From an uncultured Bacteroidales bacterium (GTDB taxonomy: Bacteria; Bacteroidota; Bacteroidia; Bacteroidales; Muribaculaceae): 64,000 nt of DNA. The DNA lies in assembly GCA_902762385.1 (NCBI GenBank), contig CACWNQ010000010.1, positions 62,001 through 126,000 of the forward strand. Reading direction: 5' to 3'. Both the position numbers and the translations under genes were made by a program. The notes beneath the pieces are model-generated. The model was given only the letters and a program-made list of their open reading frames with translations. It was not told where the DNA came from and ran no database searches. Below, piece by piece: positions 1-7,938 of this stretch; position 1 is the first letter of the stretch, and each line of letters opens with the position of its first letter.

Positions 1-1726
1 GAGGAGCCTCGGTGGTCCAGTCGGCATTGACAGCGTCGCCAATGACACCCATGCTGGTGATTGGAGTCACGCTGTATGTCATATTGCCGATGTTGGCGTT
101 CACATAAACAAAGCCGTTAGCTGCGATGTTAGCACCGTCAGCTACGAGAGTGCCGTTAGTGCCACCCCAGTTGGTAGCCCAGCTATCTGGATCTTTTTTA
201 ATTTTAAACTCACCAGTAGCATAGAAGAAACCATAATAGTTATTAGCATCTTTTACCGAAGCAAGCTTACTGCCATTGCCACTCCAATTGTCAGCTGTAC
301 CAGTGACATAAACATAGTCGTACTCGGCAGTTGGATCAATAACTGGTTCTTGACCATCGGTAGTGATGGTGTAGGTAAGGTTCTCAACGTCGATAGTGAG
401 ATCGAAGTAGGTAGCATGGTAGCTTGCTGGCAAGCAGAATGCGCCTTGGTTGCCCTCAACGAGGTTACCAGTGAGAGCGCTCTCGCCGTTGGTAGCGAAG
501 CTGAGCATTGTACCGCCATTCCAGAAGTCGGCTGCAGTGTAGCAGTCCTCGTTAGCAATCTTAAACCAGAAGTCACCGCTCACGTTGTCAACGTGGATGC
601 TGTAAACGTTAGCGTTCTCAGCGCTCTGAGTGAACTTGTAGCTCATGTCGCTAGTCGACCAGCCGTTGTTGGTGCCAATGAGATACCAGTTATCCTCGGG
701 CTGTGGTTGAGGAGTGAACTCGCCATTGATTGTGAGCTTCATGTTCTCGAGGTCGAGGCTCAAAGTGAAGGTACCGGGAGCCATCTGCAGAGCAAGGTAG
801 TTCTCGGTAGTGAGAGCAATCTCAGTACCTAAAAGATCCTCGGTCACAATGAAGTTGGGGTCGCCTGCGCTCACTGCACCAAAGCGGTAAGGAGCGATGT
901 CGTCCCAACCAGTCTCGCTCTCGGCGTCGGCAAGCATCCTGGTGAAGCTAAAGTAGCTGAAGCCAGTCTCTTTGGTGGTGATTTGAGCAGTGAAGATATT
1001 GCCATCCTCACTGGTCATCTCAACGCCAACAGCGGGATTCCATTGGTTGCCGTTAACCTCGCCAAGGATGTAAACGTTAGCTGGTATAGGAGGCATAGTT
1101 GGAGTAACCGTGAGTGTCATAGCCTCAAGATTAACTACGAGAATATATTTTCCAGCTGCAATTTTGAAGGCCTGAGGATTCTCGTAAGTGAGGGGCAATG
1201 GAGTTTCAAACTGTTCGCCAATAATTAAGAAGCCATCGCTCTCAGAACCAAAGCGCTGGTCGGCAATAGCATCCCAATCATTGTTGTTCTCGGCAAGCTT
1301 CTTTGTAAAGCTGAAGTAGCTGTAACCGTCGTTCTCGCCGGCAAACTCTACAAAAGCAGAGTACTCTTTGACTCCTTCCCATTCATAGTATTCCATCTCC
1401 ACGCCAGTAGCAGCGCCCCAAGTGTTGCCGTTAGCCTGGCCAAGGATGTAAACTTTCTCGTTCTCAACAGGGAGTGTGCCTAACATGATGTTATAAACGT
1501 AGGTAATATCAGCCGAAGTGATAGAACCATCACCATTAACATCACCATTGAGAACCGCATCACCATTGAGCAGATAGTTGTAAAGAGCTGTAACGTCGCT
1601 AGAGGTAACAACACCATCGCCGTCAGCATCACCATTAACAGTTGCATTAGCAGACTGAGAAACTGAGAAAATTCCTACCATGGCAAGAACCACCGCAAAC
1701 AACGATTTAAGTAACTTTTTGTTCAT
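1..1726 (-). CDS. Secreted SusF-like protein with N-terminal dockerin-like repeats (3' end outside window)
   Basis: Open reading frame from the ATG at 1726 running off the left edge (about 575 codons, no stop). It starts with a signal peptide (MNKKLLKSLFAVVLAMVG..., probable cleavage after QSANA, near residue 28). Two calcium-loop repeats of dockerin type I style follow (GDADGDGVVTSSDVTALYNY and GDVNGDGSITSADITYVYN, about residues 32-80). Then come repeated beta-sandwich modules beginning VYILGQANGN, VYILGEVNGN, WYLIGTNNGW and YVYVTGTADNW, which resemble the starch-binding modules of SusE/SusF proteins. The last visible segment (ITSMGVIGDAVNADW) closely parallels ITTIGVIGGFNGW in the SusF-like protein at 46480-47817. 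It is probably an extracellular glycan-binding protein, possibly with a catalytic domain beyond the edge. There is no lipobox, unlike SusE/SusF. The reading frame is clear; function is by family resemblance. Confidence 0.8.
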   Translation of the reverse strand, partial: MNKKLLKSLFAVVLAMVGIFSVSQSANATVNGDADGDGVVTSSDVTALYNYLLNGDAVLNGDVNGDGSITSADITYVYNIMLGTLPVENEKVYILGQANGNTWGAATGVEMEYYEWEGVKEYSAFVEFAGENDGYSYFSFTKKLAENNNDWDAIADQRFGSESDGFLIIGEQFETPLPLTYENPQAFKIAAGKYILVVNLEAMTLTVTPTMPPIPANVYILGEVNGNQWNPAVGVEMTSEDGNIFTAQITTKETGFSYFSFTRMLADAESETGWDDIAPYRFGAVSAGDPNFIVTEDLLGTEIALTTENYLALQMAPGTFTLSLDLENMKLTINGEFTPQPQPEDNWYLIGTNNGWSTSDMSYKFTQSAENANVYSIHVDNVSGDFWFKIANEDCYTAADFWNGGTMLSFATNGESALTGNLVEGNQGAFCLPASYHATYFDLTIDVENLTYTITTDGQEPVIDPTAEYDYVYVTGTADNWSGNGSKLASVKDANNYYGFFYATGEFKIKKDPDSWATNWGGTNGTLVADGANIAANGFVYVNANIGNMTYSVTPITSMGVIGDAVNADWTTEAP

Positions 1727-1813
1727 AAAAAATGATTGTAAAGTTTAAGTTAATATTTTAAATGGTTATTTCTCTAGCCCTATTGTAAAAGATAAGGGCA
1801 TAATTTTCAATGA

Positions 1814-1821
1814 CAAAGATA
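1814..1821 (-). promoter_or_regulatory. Putative -7 element for the SusF-like gene
   Basis: TATCTTTG on the minus strand matches the Bacteroidetes -7 consensus TAnnTTTG, about 90 bases upstream of the start at 1726. No good -33 TTTG was found. Confidence 0.4.
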
Positions 1822-1961
1822 AATATTTAATAATTATACTTATATCGATTAAATTATAATTTCAATTAAATAGCATGCAAACCATTGCATTTAAACAATG
1901 AGTTAATATGTTTTTTACATTTTTTATAGCCATAATTAGTCACCTTATGCGCTAAAATCAC

Positions 1962-1969
1962 TAATTTTG
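1962..1969 (+). promoter_or_regulatory. Putative -7 element for the methyltransferase gene
   Basis: TAATTTTG matches TAnnTTTG, 24-31 bases before the GTG at 1993, implying a very short leader. The region 1727-1961 is AT-rich and holds nothing else I recognise. Confidence 0.45.
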
Positions 1970-1992
1970 TAGTTTAAAAAGCAAGAAACCTT

Positions 1993-2709
1993 GTGACAAA
2001 AATGATTGAAGCGGCTCTATATCTGATTCCTGTGCAGCTCAGCGATGTTGAGCTGAGCAACGTGTTGCCTAGCGCCAACACTGCCATCGTCAGGGAGATA
2101 AAGCACTTTATTGTCGAGAATGTGCGCTCGGCAAGACGATTCCTGAAGAAGTGCGACCGCGAAATCGACATTGACACACTAACCTTCTACGAACTCAACC
2201 GACACACAAGCGCCAGCGATATCCCCTCAATGCTTGCGCCACTTGATGCAGGCGACCCCATGGGAGTGATAAGCGAGGCAGGATGCCCTGCAATCGCCGA
2301 CCCTGGCGCCGATGTGGTGGCAATAGCACAAAGCCGTGGTTATAAGGTGAGACCACTTGTGGGACCATCAAGCATACTGATGGGCCTGATGGGGTCGGGG
2401 TTCAACGGTCAGAGTTTCGCTTTCTTGGGTTACCTTCCCATAGATGCCAGTGAGAGGGCACGCAAGCTGAAAGAAATGGAACGGCGCATCATGCATGAAG
2501 ACCAGACACAGATTTTCATCGAGACGCCCTATCGCAACAATGCCCTAGTCGCTGAAATGTGTCGCTTGCTACCAGCACACCTGAAACTGTGCATCGCAAC
2601 CGACATCACAGGCCCAACCGAGAGTATAATAACTCGAGGCGTGAAGCAGTGGCAAAGCAAGCTGCCCGACTTGCACAAGGTGCCCACGATTTTCCTGCTT
2701 TACAAGTAG
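1993..2709 (+). CDS. RsmI-like SAM-dependent (tetrapyrrole methylase family) methyltransferase
   Basis: A 238-residue protein of the tetrapyrrole/corrin methylase fold, closest in style to RsmI, which 2'-O-methylates C1402 of 16S rRNA with SAM as donor. The diagnostic RsmI-type loop is present as VISEAGCPAIADPG (about residues 89-102), followed by VRPLVGPSSILMGLMGSGF and by the ETPYRNN segment (about 178) seen in RsmI proteins. It is shorter than classical RsmI (about 280 residues) and lacks the usual GTLYVVGTPIGN start, having ALYLIPVQLSDVELSNVLP instead, as in a Bacteroidetes subfamily. The first start is GTG at 1993; an in-frame ATG at 2002 would give 235 residues and cannot be excluded. 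The fold is confident; the exact rRNA target is inferred. Confidence 0.8.
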   Translation: MTKMIEAALYLIPVQLSDVELSNVLPSANTAIVREIKHFIVENVRSARRFLKKCDREIDIDTLTFYELNRHTSASDIPSMLAPLDAGDPMGVISEAGCPAIADPGADVVAIAQSRGYKVRPLVGPSSILMGLMGSGFNGQSFAFLGYLPIDASERARKLKEMERRIMHEDQTQIFIETPYRNNALVAEMCRLLPAHLKLCIATDITGPTESIITRGVKQWQSKLPDLHKVPTIFLLYK

Positions 2710-2742
2710 AGTTGTGAGAGGGGAGAGTTATTTTCAACTCTA
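2707..2742 (+). terminator. Weak hairpin after the methyltransferase gene
   Basis: Perfect 8-bp inverted repeat TAGAGTTG / CAACTCTA overlapping the stop codon, with a 20-base loop and no downstream T-run. Termination is doubtful; it may only protect the mRNA 3' end. Confidence 0.3.
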
Positions 2743-2780
2743 CTACCCTATTCCTAAATGGACTCTACCGAATTTGAAAA

Positions 2781-3761
2781 ATGAGTAAATATATTGATAA
2801 ATTTCGCCAGCAGAGGCTTGGCGACCGCCGATGGATAGAAAAATATGCCGTTGGCGAACTGGATTTTAACGATGAAGACTCGCAAACGCAAAAGCGTACC
2901 GACGACACTCAAGATCATTGGAAAGCTTTCCACTTTGTGAGTTTTGGAAGCGGCAGCAGTGGAAACTGCGCGTTTCTGGGTAATGAGAACGGAGGAGTGC
3001 TGATTGATGCTGGTGTAGACCCTGATCATGTGTATCATGACTTGGAGGCCAACGGCATCAAGCTCTCGAGTGTGAAAGGCATATTACTCACGCATGACCA
3101 TGCCGACCACATTCGCTACGCTTACAAGATTGTGCGCGAAAACAAGCACATGCGCATCTATTGCACCCCTCGCCTGATGGGAGGCCTATTGCGTCATCAC
3201 AATGTGTCTCGACGCATCAAGGATTACCAGGTGAGCATTTTCAAGGAGATTCCGTTCTTTCTTGCAGGCATGAAAATTACTGCCTTCGACACGTCGCACG
3301 ACGCGATTGACAACATGGGATTCAGCTTTGAGGCAGGCGGCAGCAACTTTGTAGTCGCAACCGACATGGGCATCATTACTGAGCGTGCTGCACACTACAT
3401 GCAGCAAGCCCGCTACTTGATGATTGAGAGCAACTACGACCGCAACATGCTCGACAACGGCAAGTATCCCGAATACCTAAAGGCTCGTGTGCGAAGCGAG
3501 AAAGGCCATCTTGACAACAAGATGGCGGCTGAGTTTGTAGCCCAGCACCTTAATGAGGGCTTGAAGTGGGTGTTCCTGTGCCACCTGAGCAATGACAACA
3601 ACACCCCTGAGATTGCATTAGCATGCATGCGCGAGATGCTCGAGAGCAAGGGTGTGACGGTGGGTGATGGCAGTTTTGCCGCAGTTGAGCGCGATAAAGA
3701 CCTTCAAGTGTATGCTCTGCCACGCTACGACACCAGCACCTGGTTCATCCTCGAAGATTAA
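2781..3761 (+). CDS. MBL-fold metallo-hydrolase (YycJ/WalJ-like)
   Basis: A 326-residue metallo-beta-lactamase-fold hydrolase. The metal motif HxHxDH is present as THDHADH (about residues 95-101). Upstream is the family opening FVSFGSGSSGNCAFLGNE (about 52-69), and further ligands are seen in FDTSHDA (about 173) and FLCHLSNDN (about 266). The core resembles YycJ/WalJ-type proteins, thought to act as cytoplasmic nucleases. The first 50 residues (MSKYIDKFRQQRLGDRRWIE...) are a charged N-terminal extension ahead of the usual start. No in-frame ATG lies near the usual core start, so the long form is probably genuine. It follows the methyltransferase by 71 bases on the same strand and may be cotranscribed. 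Substrate unknown. Confidence 0.8.
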   Translation: MSKYIDKFRQQRLGDRRWIEKYAVGELDFNDEDSQTQKRTDDTQDHWKAFHFVSFGSGSSGNCAFLGNENGGVLIDAGVDPDHVYHDLEANGIKLSSVKGILLTHDHADHIRYAYKIVRENKHMRIYCTPRLMGGLLRHHNVSRRIKDYQVSIFKEIPFFLAGMKITAFDTSHDAIDNMGFSFEAGGSNFVVATDMGIITERAAHYMQQARYLMIESNYDRNMLDNGKYPEYLKARVRSEKGHLDNKMAAEFVAQHLNEGLKWVFLCHLSNDNNTPEIALACMREMLESKGVTVGDGSFAAVERDKDLQVYALPRYDTSTWFILED

Positions 3762-3823
3762 ACCCTGCAATTTTATTTAAGTCAAACTATTATAGTATAA
3801 TTTAATAATTAGCACACACTACT

Positions 3824-4333
3824 ATGAAAAAGATTCTATTCATTGCCACTATCGTGGCCTTGATAATGGGCACAGCAATTGACGCTAGTGCCAAAGTGAA
3901 GAAAGGCAAACGCAAAGCTCAAGCCACTACTACCAAGCAAATGAAGAGCAACAAAAATAACATGGTAGTAGACCAGGGCATGTGGACCGTGGAGGGAGCT
4001 CATCGCCTTGCAAATGGTGATGTAGCCAACCTTGAGGAAGCGTTCATCAGAGGATTCTTCGACGAGTATGTTTTCACAGGTAACCTGTACAACGACACCT
4101 ACATGCGTTATGTGAAGATTCGTTTTACCAACGAAGCTCTTGAAGAACTCAAAAATGACGATGGAACCTATAACTGGGATTTGGTGACTGGCAACGGCAA
4201 CATCACTCCCGAGAATTTCACAATCAAGGAAGTTAAACCACGATACTTCCTGGTTGAGGGGGGTGGACACAGTTGCCACATTGCAGTTACAGGAACCGAA
4301 GGTGCCTATAAGATTGCGAAGGTGGAAAAATAG
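3824..4333 (+). CDS. Small secreted protein of unknown function
   Basis: A 169-residue protein with a clear signal peptide (MKKILFIATIVALIMGTAID, cleavage near DASA-KV). A strongly basic stretch (KVKKGKRKAQATTTKQMKS) follows, then a compact domain of about 115 residues (VDQGMWTVEGAHRLANGD to the C-terminal IAKVEK). I do not recognise the domain. The basic start after cleavage resembles that of the TonB_C protein at 60211-60702 (ADAKVKKRKTTKRTAKAK), which suggests a shared way of engaging the peptidoglycan or membrane, but this is only similarity of composition. It probably forms a single-gene unit ended by the hairpin at 4359. Confidence 0.65.
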   Translation: MKKILFIATIVALIMGTAIDASAKVKKGKRKAQATTTKQMKSNKNNMVVDQGMWTVEGAHRLANGDVANLEEAFIRGFFDEYVFTGNLYNDTYMRYVKIRFTNEALEELKNDDGTYNWDLVTGNGNITPENFTIKEVKPRYFLVEGGGHSCHIAVTGTEGAYKIAKVEK

Positions 4334-4358
4334 TATTAACCTGCCTTAAAGAACAAAA

Positions 4359-4398
4359 TAATGCTCCCTGCTTCAATTGGCAAGGGGCATTATATTTT
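4359..4398 (+). terminator. Rho-independent terminator
   Basis: TAATGCtCCCTGC and GCAaGGGGCATTA form a hairpin with a short loop, followed by TATATTTTT, just after the secreted protein gene. The opposing operon ends at 4424, so it may act in both directions. Confidence 0.6.
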
Positions 4399-4423
4399 TA
4401 GAAAGACTGTTAAAACTAATAAT

Positions 4424-5206
4424 TCAACCCTTGCTATTAATACCAACGCCAAATAGCGCGTAGTCATAGACGACCGGATCGTCGGGACGGAACTGGCGCA
4501 GAAGCGAGGTGAGTTCAAGCACGGTCTTCTTGTCGTTGGCACGACGGTCAATCATGCCCAACGCCCTTGCAGTATTGCCAACATGCACGTCGAGTGGGAT
4601 GAACAGCTGTGATGGGTGTATTGCGTTCCAAACACCCATATCGACAATGCCGTCGTTGCGCACAAGCCATCGCAATGCCATATTGATGCGCTTGAGAGCA
4701 GTGCCTGTGAGATTGGTGGGAAGGCAGCGCGAGTCGCTCATGCCACCGTTGGCAGCAGCCAATTCATGTTGCATGAGTTCTACAAGTCGCCAAGCGGGCT
4801 CGTCGCTGCGGCCCACATGGTTAGCCGCAGCAAAGTCGTTGAGCGACGCATATCTATTGTAAATGTGCTTCAAACCTCGCAGCAAGTACTTGAAATTACG
4901 CGCAAAAAAAGTGCGATGAATGTTCAGGTCATCGGGCAGAGCCTCGTAGGCCTCATCATCAACGAAGGCCGCTGGGTCGCCCTGCATAATCTCAAGCATC
5001 TTGTTGCAATTGTTGCAAATCATCTTTCGGTTACCCCATGCAATAGTGGCCGACAGCAGCGACACTATCTCGATGTCGCGCAACGCCGAGAAACGACGTG
5101 GAAACTGCACCGGGTCGCTAGCGATGAAATCCACACTGTTGATTCTAGCTGCCTCACAATCGAGAAACTCCTTGAGGCTACGCAGCTGCTGGTTGTCGAT
5201 TAACAT
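4424..5206 (-). CDS. TIGR02757/DUF2400 family protein
   Basis: A 260-residue protein matching the Bacteroidetes TIGR02757 (DUF2400) family: LSATIAWGNRKMICNNCNKM (about residues 51-70), LNIHRTFFARNFKYLLRGLK, MALRWLVRNDGIVDMGVWN and LFIPLDVHVGNTARALGM are characteristic. The helical architecture resembles helix-hairpin-helix DNA glycosylase folds, but no catalytic residue assignment is established, so function remains unknown. It is the last gene of a four-gene minus-strand operon (cmk, ispH, RsiV-like, DUF2400), beginning 4 bases after the preceding stop codon, so translational coupling is likely. Confidence 0.8.
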   Translation of the reverse strand: MLIDNQQLRSLKEFLDCEAARINSVDFIASDPVQFPRRFSALRDIEIVSLLSATIAWGNRKMICNNCNKMLEIMQGDPAAFVDDEAYEALPDDLNIHRTFFARNFKYLLRGLKHIYNRYASLNDFAAANHVGRSDEPAWRLVELMQHELAAANGGMSDSRCLPTNLTGTALKRINMALRWLVRNDGIVDMGVWNAIHPSQLFIPLDVHVGNTARALGMIDRRANDKKTVLELTSLLRQFRPDDPVVYDYALFGVGINSKG

Positions 5207-5210
5207 GAAA

Positions 5211-6143
5211 TTAAAGGGTTATGAAATCATAGGTCACAAAGTTGGTGTCGTTGGCAAGGAGTTCGCTATAATAGCTAGTGAAATAAGGCTCCAAGTCTTC
5301 ATTAGAGACCGATATCTCATGCAGTCCAGTCCCTCCAGGTGCAATGGCTCCATCGGGCAGATAGAAAACCACGCTCTTGCGCCCTAAAAGGAACTCGGTG
5401 GGCAATATATTAGTCTCATGCCAATTGTCGTGGGTGCCTGACATTTTCTCGGCCTCGATGCGCTGGTTCACAAGAGCCAAGATGTCATCACTCTTTGAAA
5501 GGTCGAAAATCTTGTCGATGCTAATCACATTGTGGTGAACTCGATCATAATGCACGATATTCATGTAACGTGACAGTGATGAGCCGTTATGCTTCTCAGC
5601 AAGAACCACCATTTCAAGCAGATAGTTAGTGCTGATATATGGGAAGATGCGGTACTGCTGCATGGTTTTATTAATCTCGGGCGCGAAATCGGAATCATCA
5701 CCAGTAGCTACAAACCGTGTTGACTCATGTGCAAACTCAGGCTTTTCAAATAACTGGTCAAGGGCTTCTTTTACATCATCACTTGATGTAGAAGTAATTC
5801 TTGACAACAGCTCCCTGTGAAGACTGCTTAGGTCGTTATTGTTGTTGACAGCAACAGGCCATATAAGCTTAATCTTCATCATGCATTTCATCGACTTGAA
5901 TTCATTACCAACCTTCATCTTGTCGAGTGACAAGAACGACTCGCTGCGCGTGATGGTGTCGAATTTGTCCTGGGTTAAAGTGTCGGGGATGGTGTCGGCA
6001 ACACAAGCCACACTATCGCGAAAGACGTTCTCAATGGGACTCTTGCCGTCGCTATTAGAATTACCAATCAGGTAAACAAAGAACGCCGCCGAATCGAGCA
6101 GCACCAAGAGGCCTATTATTATTAGAAGAGTGCGTTTAGTCAT
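5211..6143 (-). CDS. Membrane-anchored RsiV-like (DUF3298) protein
   Basis: A 310-residue protein with one N-terminal transmembrane segment (TLLIIIGLLVLLDSAAFFVY, residues 4-23) and the rest predicted periplasmic. The C-terminal half carries features of the DUF3298/RsiV domain: FPYISTNYLLEMVVLAEKHN, a conserved core, and FYLPDGAIAPGGTGLHEISV followed by EDLEPYFTSY. In Bacillus the RsiV domain binds lysozyme and restrains a sigma factor, but no sigma factor neighbours this copy, so a regulatory role is not supported. It starts 2 bases after the ispH stop codon and sits inside the cmk operon. Family assignment is by motif recall. Confidence 0.65.
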   Translation of the reverse strand: MTKRTLLIIIGLLVLLDSAAFFVYLIGNSNSDGKSPIENVFRDSVACVADTIPDTLTQDKFDTITRSESFLSLDKMKVGNEFKSMKCMMKIKLIWPVAVNNNNDLSSLHRELLSRITSTSSDDVKEALDQLFEKPEFAHESTRFVATGDDSDFAPEINKTMQQYRIFPYISTNYLLEMVVLAEKHNGSSLSRYMNIVHYDRVHHNVISIDKIFDLSKSDDILALVNQRIEAEKMSGTHDNWHETNILPTEFLLGRKSVVFYLPDGAIAPGGTGLHEISVSNEDLEPYFTSYYSELLANDTNFVTYDFITL

Positions 6144-6145
6144 GA

Positions 6146-7021
6146 TTATGGAGTCGTGAAATTATTCTCAACGAAGATTTTAACCTTGTTCATAAGCCAT
6201 CGAGGTGTGGAAGTAGCACCACAAATGCCAATGCTGTGCTTGCCTTGCAGCCATTGCGGATTGATTTCGCTCTCGTTGCTAATCATGTGAGAGTTAGGAT
6301 TGGCATCAAGACACTCAGCAAATAGAATCTTGCCATTACTCGACTTGCTGCCACACACAAAGAGAATGAGCTCATGACGCGCGGCAAACTGCCTAATTTG
6401 CGGTATTCGGTTAGCAACTGAGCGACAAATAGTATCGAAACTTTTGAACTCCACATCGTGGGCTATGCGTTTTTTAATTTCCTCGACTATGGCTTTAAAA
6501 CCTTGCAGCGACTTGGTGGTTTGAGAGTAAAGATAGATGTTTCGATTGAAGTCGATTTTATCAATCTCGTCAAGGCTTTCTATTACCAGCGCGTTGCCTT
6601 GAGTCTGACCCACCAGGCCATTGACCTCGGCATGCCCACGCTTACCATAGATTACCACTTGTGGTGGCATATCACAGGGCTGCTCAGTGTTGTAGCTCTT
6701 GTTGATGCGACGCTGTAGTTGCAACACAACAGGGCAAGTGGCGTCGATAATCTCAATGTTGTTGCGCCGTGCAATCTCGTAGGTCTCGGGAGGCTCGCCA
6801 TGCGCACGCAACAAGACCTTGACATCACGCAACTCTCGCAACTGCTCGTGTGTTATCGTCTCAAGCCCCTTTTGCTTGAGCCGCTCCACCTCGTTGCTGT
6901 TGTGCACGATGTCGCCCAGGCAATAGAGATGCCCAGTATTATCGAGCTCTTCTTCGGCTTTAGATATGGCAGTTGTCACACCAAAGCAGAATCCCGAACC
7001 GTTGTCAATCTCGATTATCAT
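6146..7021 (-). CDS. ispH: 4-hydroxy-3-methylbut-2-enyl diphosphate reductase (LytB)
   Basis: A 291-residue protein of normal length catalysing the last step of the MEP isoprenoid pathway, reducing HMBPP to IPP and DMAPP with a 4Fe-4S cluster. The three cluster cysteines are visible: Cys12 in SGFCFGV, one in DATCPVV (about residue 95), and one in GICGATSTP (about 270). LRAHGEPP carries the conserved active-site His, and SQTTKS and GSKSSNGK are substrate-binding motifs. It lies 34 bases downstream of cmk, and the next gene follows after 2 bases. The coupling of cmk and ispH recalls CMP kinase/IspH linkage in other bacteria. Confidence 0.95.
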   Translation of the reverse strand: MIIEIDNGSGFCFGVTTAISKAEEELDNTGHLYCLGDIVHNSNEVERLKQKGLETITHEQLRELRDVKVLLRAHGEPPETYEIARRNNIEIIDATCPVVLQLQRRINKSYNTEQPCDMPPQVVIYGKRGHAEVNGLVGQTQGNALVIESLDEIDKIDFNRNIYLYSQTTKSLQGFKAIVEEIKKRIAHDVEFKSFDTICRSVANRIPQIRQFAARHELILFVCGSKSSNGKILFAECLDANPNSHMISNESEINPQWLQGKHSIGICGATSTPRWLMNKVKIFVENNFTTP

Positions 7022-7055
7022 TTTCTCTGTTATCAGTTCACATCAAGGAGTTCTT

Positions 7056-7748
7056 TTATTTCACTTTCTTTAGGAACTCGTTGTAGAGCCACTCGTTTTG
7101 CTCGTCGATCGTGAGATTAGAGTTATCGAGCAATAAAGCGTCGTCGGCCTGACGCAATGGGCTCTCTTTGCGGGTAGAGTCGATGCGGTCGCGTTCAATC
7201 ACGTTGGCCAGGACCTCGTCGAATGTAGTTGTGGTGTCGCCCTTGCCTTGAAGCTCCTTGTAGCGACGCTCGGCACGCACCTGTGCTGAAGCAGTAATAA
7301 ACACCTTGAGCTCAGCATCGGGAAACACAACAGTGCCAATGTCACGACCGTCCATGACGATGCCCTTGTTGCGTCCCATAGCTTGCTGCTGCTCAACCAT
7401 GGCTCGCCGCACGAAACCTATAGCCGACACAAGACTCACCTTGTTGCTCACCTCCATGCCACGAATTTCTTGCTCCACGTTTTTCCCGTTAAGCCAGGTA
7501 TCGCTCTTACCTTCCTCATTAACCTTGAAAGAGATTTCGATTTTAGGCATGTGCCTGCGCAGACGAGGCTTATTGACTTTATCGCCGTCAATCATACCCT
7601 TCTCGAGGCAGTAGAGAGTTACAGCACGATACATCGCGCCAGTGTCGATATAAGCATATCCTATGCGCTTAGCCAGCGCCTTGGCCATTGTGCTCTTGCC
7701 ACATGATGAGTGACCGTCGATTGCTACAGTAATGCGTTTTTGTGCCAT
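7056..7748 (-). CDS. cmk: Cytidylate kinase
   Basis: A 230-residue CMP/dCMP kinase, which phosphorylates CMP and dCMP with ATP. The Walker A loop is GHSSCGKST (about residues 12-20); [15 protein letters not shown] and the NMP-binding [20 protein letters not shown] are typical. The LID region holds RAERRYKEL. Length is normal. It is the first gene of the minus-strand operon leading to ispH, and has its own promoter (7780-7811) directly after the rpoC terminator. Confidence 0.95.
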   Translation of the reverse strand: MAQKRITVAIDGHSSCGKSTMAKALAKRIGYAYIDTGAMYRAVTLYCLEKGMIDGDKVNKPRLRRHMPKIEISFKVNEEGKSDTWLNGKNVEQEIRGMEVSNKVSLVSAIGFVRRAMVEQQQAMGRNKGIVMDGRDIGTVVFPDAELKVFITASAQVRAERRYKELQGKGDTTTTFDEVLANVIERDRIDSTRKESPLRQADDALLLDNSNLTIDEQNEWLYNEFLKKVK

Positions 7749-7779
7749 AATTATTGAGGTATTAAAAAATTCAACTCTA

Positions 7780-7811
7780 CAAAGTTAAAGTTTTTTTTCG
7801 TAGTGAGCAAG
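7780..7811 (-). promoter_or_regulatory. Promoter of the cmk operon
   Basis: Minus strand CTTG (7808-7811), 20-base spacer, TAACTTTG (7780-7787), fitting TTTG-N19..21-TAnnTTTG with one mismatch. The -33 element lies in the T-tract of the rpoC terminator, so the two signals are packed together. Confidence 0.6.
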
Positions 7812-7814
7812 AAA

Positions 7815-7852
7815 AAACTCTGAAGTTGTGATGCGCCACAACTTCAGAGTTT
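7815..7852 (-). terminator. Terminator of the tuf-rpoC operon
   Basis: Perfect 16-bp inverted repeat (AAACTCTGAAGTTGTG / CACAACTTCAGAGTTT) with a 6-base loop, followed on the minus strand by TTTTTCTTG. It lies 87 bases after the rpoC stop. Confidence 0.85.
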
Positions 7853-7938
7853 CTGAAAGGTGTTGAAATCAATAAACTTGATTTCGTGTCAACAAAGCCT
7901 CTAAGTCCCCTCTTGAGACCTTTTTATCAAGGCATTTG

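Noticed and set aside
350-1228. Plus-strand frames at the left edge
   Set aside because: They are antisense to the SusF-like gene, whose own frame continues past the edge and is well supported.
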